Below are positions 1 through 8,075 of a stretch of DNA of 22,588 nt, piece after piece. The notes under the pieces are model-generated. The model was not told the DNA's origin, ran no database searches, and worked only from the letters and a program-made list of their open reading frames with translations. The translations under genes and the position numbers were made by a program. Source of the DNA: Mikrocytos mackini (Eukaryota; Endomyxa; Ascetosporea; Mikrocytida; Mikrocytiidae); contig JASNJN010000521.1 of NCBI GenBank assembly GCA_030180075.1, forward strand, positions 1 through 22,588, in the 5' to 3' direction. How positions within the stretch are numbered: position 1 is the first letter of the stretch; each line of letters opens with the position of its first letter.

Positions 1-261
1 GTAGGCATTGTATTGGGGAACAAAAAAATATTTTCAAAAATTTCATGAGTAGTAAAAAACCAAAAAAATTAAAATTGTTCCGATAAATGTTCAAAAAGGA
101 CATATGTTAAAGATCTGAGTTTTCTATATAAAATAAGTTTCAAAGTCCTCGTATGTGAGATATCTGAACCACATAATTTTTGAAAATTATTGTGTAAAAT
201 ACAGTTAAATGTAAAATTAATTTATATGTATCCCAAACTCGTCTAAACCCAAATGGACCTA
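1..261. other. AT-rich flank without a recognisable gene
   Basis: No credible coding region is visible. The minus-strand frame of the neighbouring transposase relic stays open to about position 144, but the translation stops resembling a transposase beyond about 262. This stretch may be decayed element sequence or unrelated DNA. Confidence 0.4.
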
Positions 262-642
262 GTTTGTGGTGTCTTGCAAATTTGAGCCGTTTCTCTATTG
301 AAACTTTCTTTAGAAACGGCTTGATTTGCNGCTTTATATATCCAAACCCGTTGTCTTTTAGAAATTTTAGGAAGTAATAGTAAGAACATTGTAGATTGAG
401 CTCACGGTGTGTTTCTTTTGCATTGTAGAAGGGTTTCGTTTTAAGTTTGTTTAAAATGTAGCGCTTTTCTCTTGGAGAAATGGGTTCTTTGTCTGGTTTT
501 TTTCATAGTAGCTTTTCTCGTTGGCGATCCGAAATAGACTTGTTACGGGTGTTTTTGTGAATTTGGATACTTTACGCCATGTTCCGAACAGTGCTTTGAG
601 TCTGAGTATGTGTGGGCGTGAGAAAGTTGAAGTTGTTTTCAT
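262..642 (-). pseudogene. Tc1/mariner-like transposase relic, N-terminal half, frameshifted
   Basis: Reading right to left, an ATG at 642 opens a 63-codon frame with a helix-turn-helix-like stretch (LFGTWRKVSKFTKTPVTSL). The frame slips at a run of seven A (T7 at 497-503 on the plus strand). In the shifted frame it continues with residues typical of the second DNA-binding half of Tc1-type transposases: ISPREKRYILNKLKTKPF, then NAKETHRELNL, FLKDNGF and EKRLKFARHH. The match ends near 262, before the catalytic DDE/DDD domain. The family acts by cut-and-paste at TA sites; this copy cannot. The slip lies in a homopolymer, so a sequencing or assembly error is possible for that break, but the missing catalytic domain is not explained that way. 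I see no terminal inverted repeats nearby. Confidence 0.7.
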
Positions 643-1929
643 ATTTAAATGTTAAATCTAAAAAAAATAATTTTTATTTTGTCGTTCAGCCCTCTAAAAT
701 GCAATGAACACAGACAGTCTGGGTTTGATTATTTTAATATTGTTATACTGTGCTAAATAATGATATAAACACGTATATTTTGATATTTTCATTTTGAAAA
801 ATAAAATTTTAAAATTAAAACCTTGAATTTCTGCGATTGTACGACACATATATCTTAGTTGATCATACAATGGAATTATTTTTCTTTATATTTTATGCTC
901 TTGTATTAGTTGTAAATCTTGTTGTTTCTAAAAGAGTTTTTCAAATCCAAATTTTAAATCATCTTACCCAATTTCTGAGTTCTATGGGATACAAAATGAT
1001 TAATGACTAAAATAGCATTAAAATGAGATTTTCCGACAGATACCACTAGTCCCTTGTTTTAAGATGTTCTTTATACACCACAAAAGCGTTTCCAAACTTC
1101 CCTCTCAAAATGCGACAACTACACGACATATCCTACTGAATACAGACATGTTGTGAAAATGTAGAGGTTTAATCATTACAGACAGGCGTACAATAAACTA
1201 ACTACCCACCTGAAGTTATAAAACAACGATTTAATATTTGAAAATTTAAGAATAGACATTGATCGTGATGTATGATCATAATGACACTTTAATACATCGG
1301 GAAATTAATAACAACGAATATATTTAGAGGTTTGTGCAACTACAGAGGATAGAATTCAAAATTAAGAGCCTGTTAATTAATATTTTAATTATTTCGTTTT
1401 AATTATTTATATATAAGTATCGCTTTTTTGGATATAATCCTTCTATGTACATGTTTCTATAATTATGGCAAATCAATAAATTTATTTATTTTAACATTTA
1501 ATAACTTGTTGTCATTTATATTTTTGTTTCAAAAAATTTTTTTACTTTTTAAAATAGATTAGCATAAATAATATTAAAATTAATACACGCTTATTTTTTC
1601 ATCTTTGATTCATAATAATATAAAATATAGTATGGAATAAATATATTACGTCGATTGCATGGGATATAAGTATGTATTACAAATTTTATTCCTGTTTCAA
1701 AAATTTTAAATCGAGTGTACATTTAATATTTTGTAGGAATAAAAATTTTTGTATATAAAGTAGATTCTTACTTTAATGAACCTATTTGTTTCAGATTTCC
1801 TGTTTTGTTCACTATTCGAGTGTTCCTTATTCATTTTAGAGGCAAAACAGGGTGTTAATATATCAAACTTTCATTGGTGAATTATAATAATTATTTGGAC
1901 AGTATAAGTCATTTATAATCTTAGTCTCT
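643..1929. other. gene-free AT-rich spacer
   Basis: About 1.3 kb of very AT-rich sequence. No open frame with protein-like composition, no clear inverted terminal repeats and no tandem array was recognised. Low-complexity T/A runs are common around 1370-1660. Confidence 0.5.
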
Positions 1930-2177
1930 ATGGCTTGCTCACTCCAGCCTTCTAGCTACTCTGAATTACCAATACCATTTAAGGCAAGGATTTATGCCAT
2001 TACTGTTATCCAAAACTTTACACCAGCTTGTTGGGGAAGTATTCAAGAAAACGTATCCGAACTGTTCCTTCCGGATATTTCGATCTCCTTCCATTTGACT
2101 ACTCTTTTGGCCCATCGTCTTTGAATTGGACGAGTTTTTCAGACACATATTCAGAATCCTAAGTACAACGTTCTGAG

Positions 2178-2556
2178 CAGACATGAGAATTTTAGGTGTT
2201 TTCCCTACCCGAGCCCGACCCGACCCGAATCGGGTCGGGCGGGTTCGGGTAGAAACTACAAATTTTTTGGTAGTAATTTGTCATGTAATTTTTAAATTTT
2301 TGTTTAATTTTACACTAAAAAAATGAGTGAATATTCAAATATTCTTATGTATAGGGCAGCAAATGCTCCATTGGGAATATTTCCCGCTTTTGCTTAATTA
2401 CTAGAAGGTATATTTGAAGTTTACAATATTATATTTTCATTATTTTCATGTTTCACGATTTGTTGAGAATTTTCAACGATTTTGGGTCCTTCTTCCGCCC
2501 GAACCCGACCCGATCGGGTCGGGTTCGGGCGGTCGGGTCGGTTATTCTCATGTCTG
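2178..2556. mobile_element. non-autonomous hAT-type element (379 bp) with 8-bp target duplication
   Basis: The ends are inverted repeats CAGACATGAGAAT and ATTCTCATGTCTG. The element is flanked on both sides by GTTCTGAG (2170-2177 and 2557-2564), an exact 8-bp duplication typical of hAT transposition. Inside each end sits a GC-rich hairpin of CCCGACCCG-type repeats: an imperfect one at 2205-2252 and a perfect 38-bp palindrome at 2495-2532. The interior is AT-rich and non-coding, so the element depended on a transposase in trans. The perfect duplication suggests a fairly recent insertion. Confidence 0.85.
2495..2532. repeat. perfect 38-bp GC-rich palindrome
   Basis: The left 19 bases (CCGCCCGAACCCGACCCGA) are the exact reverse complement of the right 19, with no loop. 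The sequence is about 75% GC inside AT-rich DNA. It belongs to the subterminal region of the hAT-type element and is mirrored by a less perfect relative at 2205-2252. It could form a cruciform or be a transposase-binding array. Confidence 0.9.
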
Positions 2557-2750
2557 GTTCTGAGTATTGGAGACGTTGTTCGATGTGCCCTTATTAGGGG
2601 ACCGATCCTAAATACATCGAAGATGACTTTGACTAGGCCAGTATTATTTTAAGAGAGATTTCATTAACGCCTTGTATTGGAAATCACCATTGGTATTCAT
2701 ATCCTTTGCCCAGTTATGGTTATAGTCCCGTTTGTAGGAGACATAATGGC

Positions 2751-2952
2751 TAGGGTTCGGGAAATATGTGACAACAATGATCAAATATTTGAACAATATG
2801 TGATTATTAGAGATTAAAGAGGAAATTCTGAAATTCGATGATACTCAAATATGGGATACCTAAAAATTTCCCCGAATTTATAGAGGATTTTTGCGTCGAA
2901 TTTCACTCAAAATATGTGACCACAAGTTTTTTCACATATATTCCGAACCCTA
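2751..2952. mobile_element. small non-autonomous hAT-type element (202 bp)
   Basis: The left end TAGGGTTCGGGAAATATGTGA and the right end read as inverted repeats (TTAGGGTTCGGAATATATGTGA on the minus strand) with small differences. Flanking 8-mers ATAATGGC (2743-2750) and ATAATGAC (2953-2960) agree at 7 of 8 positions, as expected of an aged hAT target duplication. There is no coding capacity. The terminal bases differ from those of the two neighbouring hAT-type elements, so it is a separate family. Confidence 0.7.
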
Positions 2953-2960
2953 ATAATGAC

Positions 2961-3570
2961 ATTCTTCGTACCTTACGATGTGTTCATAATTAGCGGAATA
3001 TTTCCGTATTAAGCGATTCTAACCGTTTGTGGCTAGCCAATTTTGAATTTAACCCGAGTCCCTCCTCTGTTTACAAGTCTCCCAGCTTCGTGTTCGTAGC
3101 GTTGAGTTGGTATATACAGTAAATACTGGTTTAGTGGACACTTTGATAGTAGAATCACATTGATAATAGATTAATTTTCATCAATATTCGAACTTTTGGA
3201 AAATTAAATTTTTAAAAATTCGAAAAAAATTTGCTAAATGTTATTTCTAATAAGTTTTAAAGACCCGATTTATATTTATTTTGACTCAAAATCTACTAAT
3301 TTCACAAAATTTATAGGCACGAGTGCCAGCAGCCACAAAAAATGCCCACAGCCACAAAAATGTTTCACTATCGATAATTTGAATTTTTGTTTATTTTTCG
3401 AAAAAAATAAATGTATCTAGAAAGTTTATTTTGGCATTTAGAATAAATTATTTTTTATCAAGATATTCTTATTATCGTCCCATAAATCGACATTAACANT
3501 ATTTTGGAATTTCAATAAATTTGTGTTTCATCATATATTATCCTATTTATAATACATGTTTTAAAATTTT
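2961..3570. other. gene-free spacer with a possible Tigger-like end
   Basis: No convincing gene. Around 3113-3150, TACAGTAAATACTGGTTTAG followed by TGGACAC resembles the style of pogo/Tigger termini, but no matching partner end was found. A short tandem of CAGCCACAAAAA-type units sits at 3330-3362. An N is present at 3500. Confidence 0.3.
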
Positions 3571-3574
3571 CCCT

Positions 3575-4226
3575 GGGTATCGCTGCAGAGTGTAACATTA
3601 GCTCAGGATGGAGGCGAAGAGCCCAAGGTTGCAACAACTAGCTCATCAAGAGCTCCACATTCCTCCCGGCCTTCAAAACTCCCTTAACCCAACCTCTGCC
3701 TGGTCCCCTATTAGGAAGATAATAAAGCCAGATGGGGAACCATGTTGGTCTGTCCCGTAGTTACCGCTTTAACGCGGGGTCGCAAGGCCCACAATAAAAA
3801 GACGGCCCCCGAATCAATTCATGATTCCCTGGCCACAGGACCGGCAAACCGCCCAAAAGGAAGGTGAACCATGAATACCAGTTCTCAACGAGAAGATGGT
3901 AGAGCTTTGCGACAACCCCTTGGGCTCATCGCATAGACCTAAAGGTCTCCGTTTTATTTTACCCTTGGTGAATAAACGGAGTGGTATCACTAGATACCAC
4001 AGCGACCTGGTAAATAATACCCCAGTCATCTGGCCATTCCCTACGCGCTGAAAACCAAAGGGGGAAGAATAGGCGAAAGTAAGTGATTTTGACCGACTGA
4101 TCTAGAAACCCTTTAAGGGTTATCACATGACCTTAAACCGACACTTGGGAACCAGGATTAGGCTAGGGAGATCCAAAGTAAACCGCCAGGTTGAAATAGA
4201 ATCCATTGGTTTCACAGGGAAAGGCT
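3575..4226. repeat. unclassified GC-rich, hairpin-rich sequence split by a hAT insertion
   Basis: Composition changes sharply from surrounding AT-rich DNA to roughly balanced. No long open frame exists on either strand. Several short perfect hairpins are visible: AGCTC/GAGCT with a 5-nt loop at 3640-3654, GACC/GGTC with loop TAAA at 3936-3947, GTGGTATC/GATACCAC with loop ACTA at 3981-4000, and an AACCCTT/AAGGGTT pair near 4108-4123. After the hAT insertion the sequence resumes at 4928 with a 14-bp palindrome (4929-4942). This could be the untranslated region of a LINE-type retrotransposon or a structured non-coding RNA gene. I recognise neither, and it is not an rRNA or tRNA by the motifs I checked. 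Confidence 0.45.
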
Positions 4227-4234
4227 GATGTGAC

Positions 4235-4919
4235 TAGAGTTTCCAATTACCGGGTCTGTAAAATTATACCGGTTTCCGAATTTAGCTTCGGTAACCGGTA
4301 TTCCGTTCCATTGAGATAATATACAATCTACCAAGGAAATTAGAAATAATTCAATTTAAAATGGAAAATGTTTACCTAATTTACCTTTATAATCCCAACC
4401 AAACACATTTATGGCATATAATGTTACAAAACATAATTATTAGTAAACGTAAAAAGTGGAAAAGTTAGTATGTTTATATAGTATCTTATGTTAAAATAAC
4501 AAAACAAGGTTTCCATAATGTAACATTTTATTCATATTATTATAATTTTTATTTCCTATTGCGTTTCTGCAATTTTATTTATACACTCCCTTAATATTAT
4601 AGTATTTATAAAAGGAATTAAAATAACCGACTAAAATTCCTATTATTGTAAAAAACATCCAATATGAATTGACCTTGTTTATTCGTATTAAATGACTATC
4701 TCCATGTTAAAAACTAAATTCCATCATCTTTATAGCTCAACATTCAAAATTAAATTAAAAAAACATCATCTGGAAATTCGTGCTTGAAATACTAATAAAA
4801 TAAAACGATATTCATGCATATTATATTTCAAAGAATTTATAATTATAATTACCGGTATTATTTCCGAAATAATCGAAAACGGTATTGCTAAAATACCGGT
4901 ATTGATTTTGGAAACTCTA
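4235..4919. mobile_element. non-autonomous hAT-type element (685 bp) with perfect 8-bp target duplication
   Basis: The ends are TAGAGTTTCCAA and its reverse complement TTGGAAACTCTA. GATGTGAC occurs immediately outside both ends (4227-4234 and 4920-4927), an exact 8-bp duplication. Subterminal regions carry several ACCGGTAT-like motifs in both orientations (for example 4267-4305 and 4851-4900), possibly transposase-binding sites. The interior is AT-rich and non-coding. Removing it rejoins the GC-rich sequence on its left with the palindrome-bearing sequence at 4928 on. Confidence 0.88.
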
Positions 4920-4928
4920 GATGTGACC

Positions 4929-4942
4929 AGGCGATATCGCCT
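4929..4942. repeat. 14-bp perfect palindrome
   Basis: AGGCGATATCGCCT lies one base beyond the right copy of the hAT target duplication. It belongs to the sequence that was contiguous with the GC-rich repeat before the hAT insertion, and could be that unit's terminal hairpin. Confidence 0.6.
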
Positions 4943-5035
4943 CAATAAATAATCATTAGTTGTTGGTTTAAAAGGATCTCTCACGGTAAGGTACATGAAT
5001 ATTCACAATATATTGAACCAATACTAATCATTGTC

Positions 5036-5112
5036 CGGTTATAACGTATTTTTGGATATAACGAACCAGATTTTGCTAACGTACCACTACGTTATAGAGG
5101 GGTTTGACTGTA
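5036..5112. mobile_element. possible pogo/Tigger-like transposon end
   Basis: On the minus strand the segment begins TA-CAGTCAAACCCCTCTATAACG and goes on with repeated TTATAACG/CGTTATA motifs. The CAGT-AAACC-CTATAACG style and the abutting TA dinucleotide are typical of pogo/Tigger-group termini. No matching opposite end was identified in the window, so this may be a solo end of a truncated copy. Confidence 0.35.
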
Positions 5113-5115
5113 TAA

Positions 5116-5245
5116 GGGTTTTGACGCCACCTCGGCTAATTTCGAAAATGGGCGAAAATATATAATTAGAAACAAAACCTTGGAAATGGTTGTCTTTTAT
5201 TACAAGCATGATACTCGTGTTTGTAATAAAAATGAGGTGTTTCCA
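5116..5245 (+). repeat. dispersed repeat, copy 1
   Basis: It shares an ordered series of blocks with 18367-18535: TTTTGACGCCA, then TCG followed by AAAATGxG, TTAGAAA-CAAAAC, GGAAATGGT, and finally CGTGTTT-TAATAAAAAT-AGG. The two copies have the same orientation but differ by substitutions and indels. It is non-coding and its family is unknown. Confidence 0.55.
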
Positions 5246-5467
5246 GAAAATATCATATTTTATTTATACTCTAAAATTGACGAAAGTGGGCCCTTGTTAT
5301 CTCCCTCACCATAAAAGATCAGCTTCATCCCTTGATTTTTTATTATCATTCAAAACGAATTTACTATGCTGCTGATTAAAAATATTTATGTGAACAAGTT
5401 GTGAATAAAAAAGTAAATTATTTTAAAATGAGGCCAAACTTAACTGAATAGATCACAGTTGTTTTTA

Positions 5468-5506
5468 ACCACTTATTTGGCCACCAAAGGTGGCCAAATA
5501 AGTGGT
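5468..5506. repeat. perfect 18-bp stem-loop downstream of a gene
   Basis: ACCACTTATTTGGCCACC and its exact reverse complement are separated by only AAA. It lies 77 bases beyond the stop codon of the minus-strand gene ending at 5583. It could act as a 3'-end or terminator-like structure in that transcript, or be the remains of a tiny palindromic transposon. Nothing in the sequence decides between these. Confidence 0.8.
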
Positions 5507-5582
5507 AATGACCCCCAAAATCCTTTCAACATTATATTATTAGTTTACATTTAACTCTTTACAATATAAACATTATTTTTAT

Positions 5583-6509
5583 TTATTTACTACTTTCCTT
5601 CAATTTCCCTTTTTCTTCTGCGTTTGGTTTAGTAAATCCTTTACTAACGCTTTCTTTTTCACTTTCTCCACTTCCTTCTTTCAAGTTCAATTTATTATTT
5701 TTAGGTGTCATAACAACTATCACAACAATCACCACAATAGCACAAATAACCCCAAATATAACATATTTCAGATATCCTTTATCATCTTTTCCTTTCCCTT
5801 CATTTTCTCCATTTCCTTTTCCCTTTTCAGTTTCAGTTGTTTTTTTAGTCGTTACTTCTTCCGGGTTTAAATCGTCCTCTACAAAGTCTATGGGCAGTTG
5901 AGTAGCCTTTTCTGCGGTCGCCTTTACAGACATCTGTGGAAGCTTGAACGCTACATTAGCCCACGCACTAACGCCCAAAACAGTTACTTTCTTTCTGAAT
6001 TGTAAAGACGTGTTAATATCAACATCAAACTTTCCCTCTACAGTCTTTAAGTCTAAAGATGAAGTAGTAGGAACAAGTTGGAATAGTATAGACGCCTTGA
6101 AGTCCTTTAGTTGGTCCAAAATAGGAATTTGGGACAGCGCAGCGCCCAAATTAAAATCGATTAATTTTGCGTCGCCGTTTAACGTTTGTTTTAAACGCTT
6201 TGTGACTTTTGTGGTTAATCCGCCAGATGCTTCGTCCCCAGAGCCGAAGCCGATTGTTAGGACAACGTAGGCGACTGGGTTGGGTATGGTATCGGGAATA
6301 GGCACGTAGAGCGATAATTCGGCGGATAGCTCAATGTTGAAGGAGATACCGGCAGAAACACCCGATGAGTCATCGTTACTGGAAGCTGTTATACCGTTTT
6401 GGTTTATTGACTCAGTGAGGAAAATCTTGTTGTACTGGTCTGATTCTGTGGATGATAGATACGCACAGAGTATGAAAATAAAGTAAACAAGTTTCTTTGA
6501 ATTTAACAT
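5583..6509 (-). CDS. predicted secreted type I membrane protein, 308 aa
   Basis: The ATG at 6509 is preferred over an in-frame TTG at 6524. It gives MLNSKKLVYFIFILCAYLSS, a good signal peptide. About residues 25-205 form a region with alternating hydrophobic patterns suggestive of beta-strands (for example FDVDINTSLQFRKKVTVLGV). A charged low-complexity stalk rich in K, G and E follows (about 215-245). A transmembrane helix (YVIFGVICAIVVIVVIVVM) lies near 249-267, followed by a lysine/glutamate-rich tail of about 41 residues. The predicted topology is an outside or luminal N-terminal domain and a short cytoplasmic tail. I recognise no family. The gene is intronless and lies downstream of a similarly built gene on the same strand. 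It may be a surface or host-facing protein, but that is inference. Confidence 0.75.
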   Translation of the reverse strand: MLNSKKLVYFIFILCAYLSSTESDQYNKIFLTESINQNGITASSNDDSSGVSAGISFNIELSAELSLYVPIPDTIPNPVAYVVLTIGFGSGDEASGGLTTKVTKRLKQTLNGDAKLIDFNLGAALSQIPILDQLKDFKASILFQLVPTTSSLDLKTVEGKFDVDINTSLQFRKKVTVLGVSAWANVAFKLPQMSVKATAEKATQLPIDFVEDDLNPEEVTTKKTTETEKGKGNGENEGKGKDDKGYLKYVIFGVICAIVVIVVIVVMTPKNNKLNLKEGSGESEKESVSKGFTKPNAEEKGKLKESSK

Positions 6510-6530
6510 TTGAAAAATATACAATGCGCT
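6510..6530 (-). promoter_or_regulatory. TATATTTT-CAAATG motif at gene start
   Basis: On the minus strand TATATTTTTCAAATG runs into the start codon of the 308-aa gene. Nearly the same sequence, TATATTTTGCAAATG, occurs at 7511-7525 just before the neighbouring gene. A TATA-like core this close to the ATG would imply a very short leader, as in compact parasite genomes. That is an inference from two cases. Confidence 0.35.
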
Positions 6531-6910
6531 AGACTGTTAGTGAGAATTGAACAGTTTGGTAAGACTTAACAAATGACAGAATGACTGTGTTAAGGCTTGG
6601 TAGCTTATTTTGGAAGGTCTAGGATGTTTGTGAACAAAAAAATTTGAAATGTGAAGCCACTATTTAATTGTCACTAATTCTATAACATTTATGTTTTACA
6701 TTCGGTGTATAAATTAACTGGAGAATTTTATTGATGAATTCACTTCAATATTTGTTACGAATAAATTTAATAAATTTATACAACAAAAAATATAACATTG
6801 TACTTTCTCAATTGAAAACTATTAGTGTCAAATTTAATTATTTTCAGTTAGAACAAGTCATTTTTTTAAACTAAACCACCCAATCATTCTTAGTCATAAT
6901 ATTCAATTAA
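6531..6910. other. intergenic spacer between two minus-strand genes
   Basis: AT-rich with no open frame of interest. It must hold the 3' end of the upstream gene (stop at 6911) and the promoter of the downstream gene (start at 6509). No terminator or polyadenylation site is distinct enough to call in this composition. Confidence 0.4.
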
Positions 6911-7498
6911 TTATATCTTCACAATATCACTATTCCTAGCTTTCTTCAATTTCCTAACTTTTTTATTTTCATCCCTATTTGAATATTTAACTTTGTAATA
7001 CTTTCTAACCAAGTATATAGCGAGTAGCACTTCCATCATCGCCGTACAAGCCAATATAATTATAACAGCAGCTAGCGACTTGAAGTGCTCCATCCCTATC
7101 ACTTTATCCGAGGCATTGGTAGCTTTCGATGGTAAGTTGGTTTTCAGGTCTACAGTCTTGTCTGTGTCAGGCGTCGAAATATATTCCTGGTGCACGTAAA
7201 GCGAATGAGCGGAGTCCCGATTCCCTATCTTGTTGTCGTTTGCATTTGTTTCGTTGTCATTTGCATCTGCGTGATTGTTGATCTCAGGTGGGAAGACTAT
7301 GGGCTTTGGGCGTTTTGATCGAGGAATCCCTGTGTCAGATTCTTTGTTGGAACTTGCGCTCAATGAGTCATCCCGTGGACGTTTCCCAATCAGTTTAGAG
7401 TTACAGGCATTAGAGGCCGTTGTCGTTAGTGAACATAGTGTCATGACTACCAGTATGGGCATCAGAGCCCGTAAATACCTGCGTCCGAAATTTGTCAT
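6911..7498 (-). CDS. predicted secreted type I membrane protein with basic clusters, 195 aa
   Basis: The ATG at 7498 is chosen over the in-frame TTG at 7504. It gives MTNFGRRYLRALMPILVVMTLC and onward to SNA, a signal peptide of about 29 residues. The next 100 residues are polar and probably disordered. They include two basic clusters, GKRPRDD and RSKRPKP, and a short repeat ANDNETNANDNK. A hydrophobic helix (LAAVIIILACTAMMEVLLAIYLV) near residues 138-160 is followed by a strongly basic tail (KYYKVKYSNRDENKKVRKLKKARNSD). The layout matches the next gene: signal peptide, soluble part, one membrane helix, charged tail. The sequences themselves are not obviously similar. I recognise no family. 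The basic clusters look like nuclear localisation signals, but the membrane helix argues against free nuclear targeting. Confidence 0.7.
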   Translation of the reverse strand: MTNFGRRYLRALMPILVVMTLCSLTTTASNACNSKLIGKRPRDDSLSASSNKESDTGIPRSKRPKPIVFPPEINNHADANDNETNANDNKIGNRDSAHSLYVHQEYISTPDTDKTVDLKTNLPSKATNASDKVIGMEHFKSLAAVIIILACTAMMEVLLAIYLVRKYYKVKYSNRDENKKVRKLKKARNSDIVKI

Positions 7499-7504
7499 TT
7501 TCAA

Positions 7505-7525
7505 AATTTACATTTGCAAAATATA
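7505..7525 (-). promoter_or_regulatory. TATATTTT-CAAATG motif with a minimal upstream ATG-TAA
   Basis: On the minus strand TATATTTTGCAAATG precedes the 195-aa gene, nearly matching the motif at the start of the neighbouring gene. Here the ATG in the motif is followed at once by TAA, and the real start is 16 bases further on. If transcribed, this is a start-stop upstream ORF. Transcription may instead begin within or after it. Confidence 0.3.
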
Positions 7526-7910
7526 AAACTGCGGAAATTTTTAGTAGTATAGATCAAGGGGTGGGATGATGTTCTAAAATCAAAAAGAAATCAGTTGAAC
7601 AAATTGAAGGTGTGTTTAAATTTTAAACGCGAAATTTTGAATTTGAATTTAAAAAAAGTGAGGATACATACACATAAAATTTTGAAATTTTTGGGGGTTG
7701 TTTTTGGTTGTAGATTATATATGTTGTTTCTTGGCGGATTTTGACAGCTTTGTCAGACCTAGGCTTTGATTTATGGTCTGGTTTAAAAGGTTTCCTATTT
7801 AATTTGAAATTTTTAAAAAATTTCTGTCCAAATTTCCTCACCCTTAAAAAATCTTCAATTATAAAGGCAACAATTTGAACCGGAGTATAAATCCAAAACC
7901 TAGATCTAAC
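7526..7910. other. gene-free flank between the gene pair and the retrotransposon
   Basis: A 72-codon minus-strand frame (7623-7841) begins with GTG and is simply lysine-rich in AT-rich DNA, so I do not call it a gene. No other feature is recognised. The region probably contains the promoter of the 195-aa gene. Confidence 0.4.
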
Positions 7911-8075
7911 TGACGTATCTCGAATTAGATACGTCCTTTGGGAAAAGATTCCCGAAAAAGATAATAATTAAATATTTAAAAATATAGACAATGGTGTTTA
8001 ATCGACGAAGAGGGAACTACAACCCCTCGTTTAGGTTTAGACAATCTACTCGACCCCGATATGGGCGACACGGCA
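7911..8075 (+). repeat. 5' LTR (165 bp) containing the gag start
   Basis: It begins TGACGTATCT and ends GACACGGCA (TG...CA). A 9-bp hairpin (GACGTATCT/AGATACGTC, 6-nt loop) opens the LTR, and a second (GGGAA/TTCCC) follows. The gag ATG is 80 bases in, so the last 85 bases encode the arginine-rich start of Gag. The 3' copy repeats this with three substitutions. Immediately after it, where a primer-binding site is expected, is the palindrome CTTGAGCTCAAG (8077-8088). No complement of a tRNA 3' end is evident. Confidence 0.9.

Larger units (their letters stand above)
1966..2608 (-). other. unrecognised open frame interrupted by a hAT element
   Basis: On the minus strand a frame is open from about 2608 to a stop at 1966 once the hAT insertion at 2178-2556 and one copy of its target duplication are discounted. 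It is about 85 codons. The residues (for example SSQMEGDRNIRKEQFGYVF) match no family I recognise. The plus strand is also partly open (1930-2124). It may be a fragment of an older element or chance. It is listed because the insertion falls cleanly inside it. Confidence 0.2.

Noticed and set aside
3238-3420. 60-codon plus-strand frame
   Set aside because: Composition follows the AT-rich background and a short tandem of CAGCCACAAAAA; no family or regulatory context.
3814-4029. 71-codon minus-strand frame in the GC-rich region
   Set aside because: It is isolated within a sequence otherwise full of stops and overlaps several perfect hairpins. There is no recognisable domain.
4070-4220. Ribosomal-RNA-like phrases (for example AAACCGACAC) in the GC-rich region
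   Set aside because: Only about ten bases agree with the conserved large-subunit segment, and the following bases do not continue the match. No other rRNA landmark is in order.
3575-4226. tRNA or tRNA-derived SINE, or hammerhead ribozyme, in the GC-rich region
   Set aside because: No A-box or B-box promoter pair and no cloverleaf could be drawn. CTGAT occurrences lack the CTGANGA core.
5944-6270. 108-codon plus-strand frame opposite the 308-aa gene
   Set aside because: Antisense shadow of the better-supported gene, which has a signal peptide and membrane helix.
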